A DNA stretch of 64,000 nucleotides, taken from contig CALEZD010000077.1 in the NCBI GenBank assembly GCA_937928385.1, positions 1 to 64,000 on the forward strand. The letters are read 5' to 3'. Source of the stretch: an uncultured Bacteroidota bacterium (GTDB taxonomy: Bacteria; Bacteroidota; Bacteroidia; Chitinophagales; Chitinophagaceae). The notes under the pieces are model-generated. The model was given only the letters and a program-made list of their open reading frames with translations, was not told where the DNA came from and made no database searches. A program made the position numbers and the translations under genes. Shown piece by piece: positions 62,173 to 64,000 of the stretch (positions within the stretch are counted from its first letter, which is position 1; each line of letters starts with the position of its first letter).

Positions 62173-63495
62173 TTAAAGGCTCACCTGGTATTGCAGCCAA
62201 ACAGAGTTGGCGTTGGATGTATTGATGATAGCGCCACCTGGCTGTACTTCAAATACCGGGCGCAATTGATAATTCAGAGAAAGCTTGGCATTATGCTTAT
62301 CTATCAACCAGTTAACACCCGCGTCTACTACATTCACCGGGTCGGTAAGTTTATTGAAAGAAGACCAGCGATGGGATATGTAAGGCATGAGGGTGCCCAA
62401 ATCGCCAAACATATCTTTAGGCAACCTTAATCCCATCTGCGAGTAGATATTGGCCCCTGTACCAAACATGGGGTAGCTGTTGCCGGCACCATTAAAAGCA
62501 GCAGGATTAATATTTCCGTTTGCAGGGTTCATGATACCGTTATTGCGTACGTAGTTGAACCCATAATCTGTAGAAGTGTATCCTACATAAGCAGATAGAG
62601 CGTATTTATTCTTCTTAATGGGCATATCAGCATATACTGCCAGCGACCATAAGAGCATATTGTCAAATACTGTATCAATACCGTTCAGGCGCCATGTAGC
62701 ATCAGCCTGGTACAACGCTCCTGCTTCTATGTTCAGTACTTTTTTATCACCCAGGTAGGTACCCGCCATATAAGGCGTGGTGTGTGGTTCCCTATCCAGT
62801 ATATTGTATATCAGCATACCCTGGTATTGTTGTGAATGGCCGTATGTAGTAAACGTAGCATCGGTACTGATAGGTTGTGGCACCTGCCCGTTGGTTTGTA
62901 TCGGGAAGGGGTCTGAAAAAATGATGCGATAATCAAATTTACCTATCTGCCCCCTTGCATATAGACTCAACTTGCGCGAGAATTCATCGGTCTGGTCAAC
63001 TGTTGTTTGCAGGAACACAGGAACATCGGTTGTCATGATTGTTCCGATACTGGGCTGTGAGAAGCGTGAAACGCCATTAGCTATTGTCAATCCTCCGCCC
63101 AGTTTCAGCGCATCGTTCTTTTTGAATACTTTAAACTCACCTAATGCATCATGAAAAAAGGCCTGCAACTTGCGATTACCTGCACTGTGAGCGAGGTAGT
63201 TGAAGTTGTTCATGCCGAACTGTGTGTAAAAAAATACATGGTCGGTAAGCTGGCCATACAGTTGCAAACGTGTGCGGCGTAGCCCTATATCAATGGTCTG
63301 GCCTTTGGGTTGGCCGTTTACGGTAGTGCCCGGGTTACTTTCATTCCAGCGCAGCCATACCTGGTTAAGGAAGGTAGCTTTTACATATTTCGTTCCATCC
63401 TTGCTGAGGTTGTATTTCAGTTCTTTGTTTTGCTGCGCTGTAGTTGTTATCGCAGTTGCTATCAGTAGTATAAATATTATTGCTGATTTTCTCAT
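62173..63495 (-). CDS. Outer-membrane porin (phosphate-selective porin O/P-like)
   Basis: 440 aa. Signal peptide ~1-21 (TTAQ cleavage) and a beta-barrel throughout: strand patterns such as GLRRTRLQLYGQLTDHVFFY and FDYRIIFSDPF, ending VWLQYQVSL with a hydrophobic terminal strand. The N-terminal region KATFLNQVWLRWNESNPG is characteristic of Bacteroidota porins in this group. Same strand as ACMSD and the thiolase, 27 bp after the thiolase stop, so a common transcript is likely. Confidence 0.8.
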   Translation of the reverse strand: MRKSAIIFILLIATAITTTAQQNKELKYNLSKDGTKYVKATFLNQVWLRWNESNPGTTVNGQPKGQTIDIGLRRTRLQLYGQLTDHVFFYTQFGMNNFNYLAHSAGNRKLQAFFHDALGEFKVFKKNDALKLGGGLTIANGVSRFSQPSIGTIMTTDVPVFLQTTVDQTDEFSRKLSLYARGQIGKFDYRIIFSDPFPIQTNGQVPQPISTDATFTTYGHSQQYQGMLIYNILDREPHTTPYMAGTYLGDKKVLNIEAGALYQADATWRLNGIDTVFDNMLLWSLAVYADMPIKKNKYALSAYVGYTSTDYGFNYVRNNGIMNPANGNINPAAFNGAGNSYPMFGTGANIYSQMGLRLPKDMFGDLGTLMPYISHRWSSFNKLTDPVNVVDAGVNWLIDKHNAKLSLNYQLRPVFEVQPGGAIINTSNANSVWLQYQVSL

Positions 63496-63522
63496 TATTA
63501 CATTTAAAGCCCTGATATATAA

Positions 63523-64000
63523 TTAAGACAGGTTTTCGTAAACAATAGCAGCACCTTGTCCCACACCTATACACATAGTGGCCAGGCCATATTTACCGCC
63601 GCGTTTTTTCAGTTCGTATAATAATGTAGTGGATATGCGTGTGCCGCTACAACCCAGCGGGTGGCCGATGGCAATAGCGCCACCGTTTACGTTTACTTTA
63701 TTTTCATCCAGGCCCAGCTCCTGCATACAAGGTATGCCCTGTGCGGCAAATGCCTCATTCAGTTCTACCAGGTCCAGATCGGCAGCGGTAATGCCGGCAC
63801 GTTTCAGCGCTTTTTGCGAGGCAGGTATAGGGCCAATACCCATTACCGCAGGGTCAACACCTGCTATGCCCATGCTCACAATACGTGCCATTGGTTTCAG
63901 GTTATATTTTTTTACCGCATCTTCCGATGCCAGTATCATAGCGGCAGCGCCGTCGTTCACACCGCTGGAGTTGCCCGCTGTAACTGTTCCATCTTTTTTA
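63523..64000 (-). CDS. Thiolase, C-terminal part (cut by window end)
   Basis: Partial: the frame is open through the window edge, so the true start lies beyond. The visible ~158 residues include GTVTAGNSSGVNDGAAAM, NVNGGAIAIGHPLGCSGTR with the catalytic His, and CIGVGQGAAIV with the catalytic Cys. This C-terminal Cys motif (ATMCIGVGQG) is closest to 3-oxoadipyl-CoA/acetyl-CoA acyltransferases (PcaF/PaaJ/FadA). The exact substrate cannot be set from this part. Confidence 0.9.
   Translation of the reverse strand, partial: KKDGTVTAGNSSGVNDGAAAMILASEDAVKKYNLKPMARIVSMGIAGVDPAVMGIGPIPASQKALKRAGITAADLDLVELNEAFAAQGIPCMQELGLDENKVNVNGGAIAIGHPLGCSGTRISTTLLYELKKRGGKYGLATMCIGVGQGAAIVYENLS

Overview
The window is chromosomal DNA from a Bacteroidota bacterium, most likely of the Chitinophagales/Chitinophagaceae type. 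Supporting signs are two proteins with type IX secretion (T9SS) type A sorting tails, a giant PKD protein with a gliding-motility type tail followed by a PorP/SprF protein, DUF3276 and DUF3098 family genes, a futalosine-pathway menaquinone gene, and several promoters of the Bacteroidota form (TTG, 17-20 bp, TAnnTTTG). The genus cannot be read from the sequence. Most of the window is ordinary core genome, with two tRNA genes (Pro-GGG, Asp-GTC) and many intrinsic terminators.

Layout. 0-4.5 kb: a secreted adhesin-like protein of 15 Ig-like repeats. 4.6-9.3 kb: tRNA-Pro, a pterin operon (6-pyruvoyl-tetrahydropterin synthase type, folE), mqnB plus a methyltransferase, a PUR-domain protein, ftsX with DUF3098. 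9.4-15.5 kb: an arginase-like protein with an altered metal site, hflX, an M28 peptidase, an AlkA-like glycosylase, gcvT. 15.5-24 kb: pyrH and a VWA protein embedded among four large polytopic membrane proteins that form two paralogous pairs and look like GT-C glycosyltransferases. 24-31 kb: B12-dependent ribonucleotide reductase (nrdJ) with DnaA-box-like sites upstream, lysA, acs. 31-40.2 kb: PKD giant and PorP/SprF, groES-groEL, a peroxiredoxin.

40.2-44.8 kb is the accessory part. It holds a terminase-small-subunit-like gene with a palindromic element inside its reading frame, repeat-rich spacer DNA, two AT-rich lipoprotein genes (one a zinc-metallopeptidase-like protein), and a REP-associated tyrosine transposase (RAYT) interrupted by one amber codon and flanked by inverted copies of its probable REP element.

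44.8-64 kb: a polyphosphate/heptose/pantothenate operon (panD, flippase-like, hldE-type adenylyltransferase, ppk1, ppx), accA, dapA, ahcY, a secreted cyclophilin with a T9SS tail, a beta-propeller sensor kinase and its response regulator opposite a TonB-dependent outer-membrane receptor, an ACMSD-like decarboxylase, a porin and the C-terminal part of a thiolase cut by the window edge.

The least ordinary items are the paired GT-C-like membrane proteins around pyrH, the RAYT/REP island with its amber codon and lipoprotein cargo, the DnaA-like boxes upstream of nrdJ, and the cyclophilin fused to a T9SS sorting domain. No complete, clearly new multi-gene system can be demonstrated from sequence alone.
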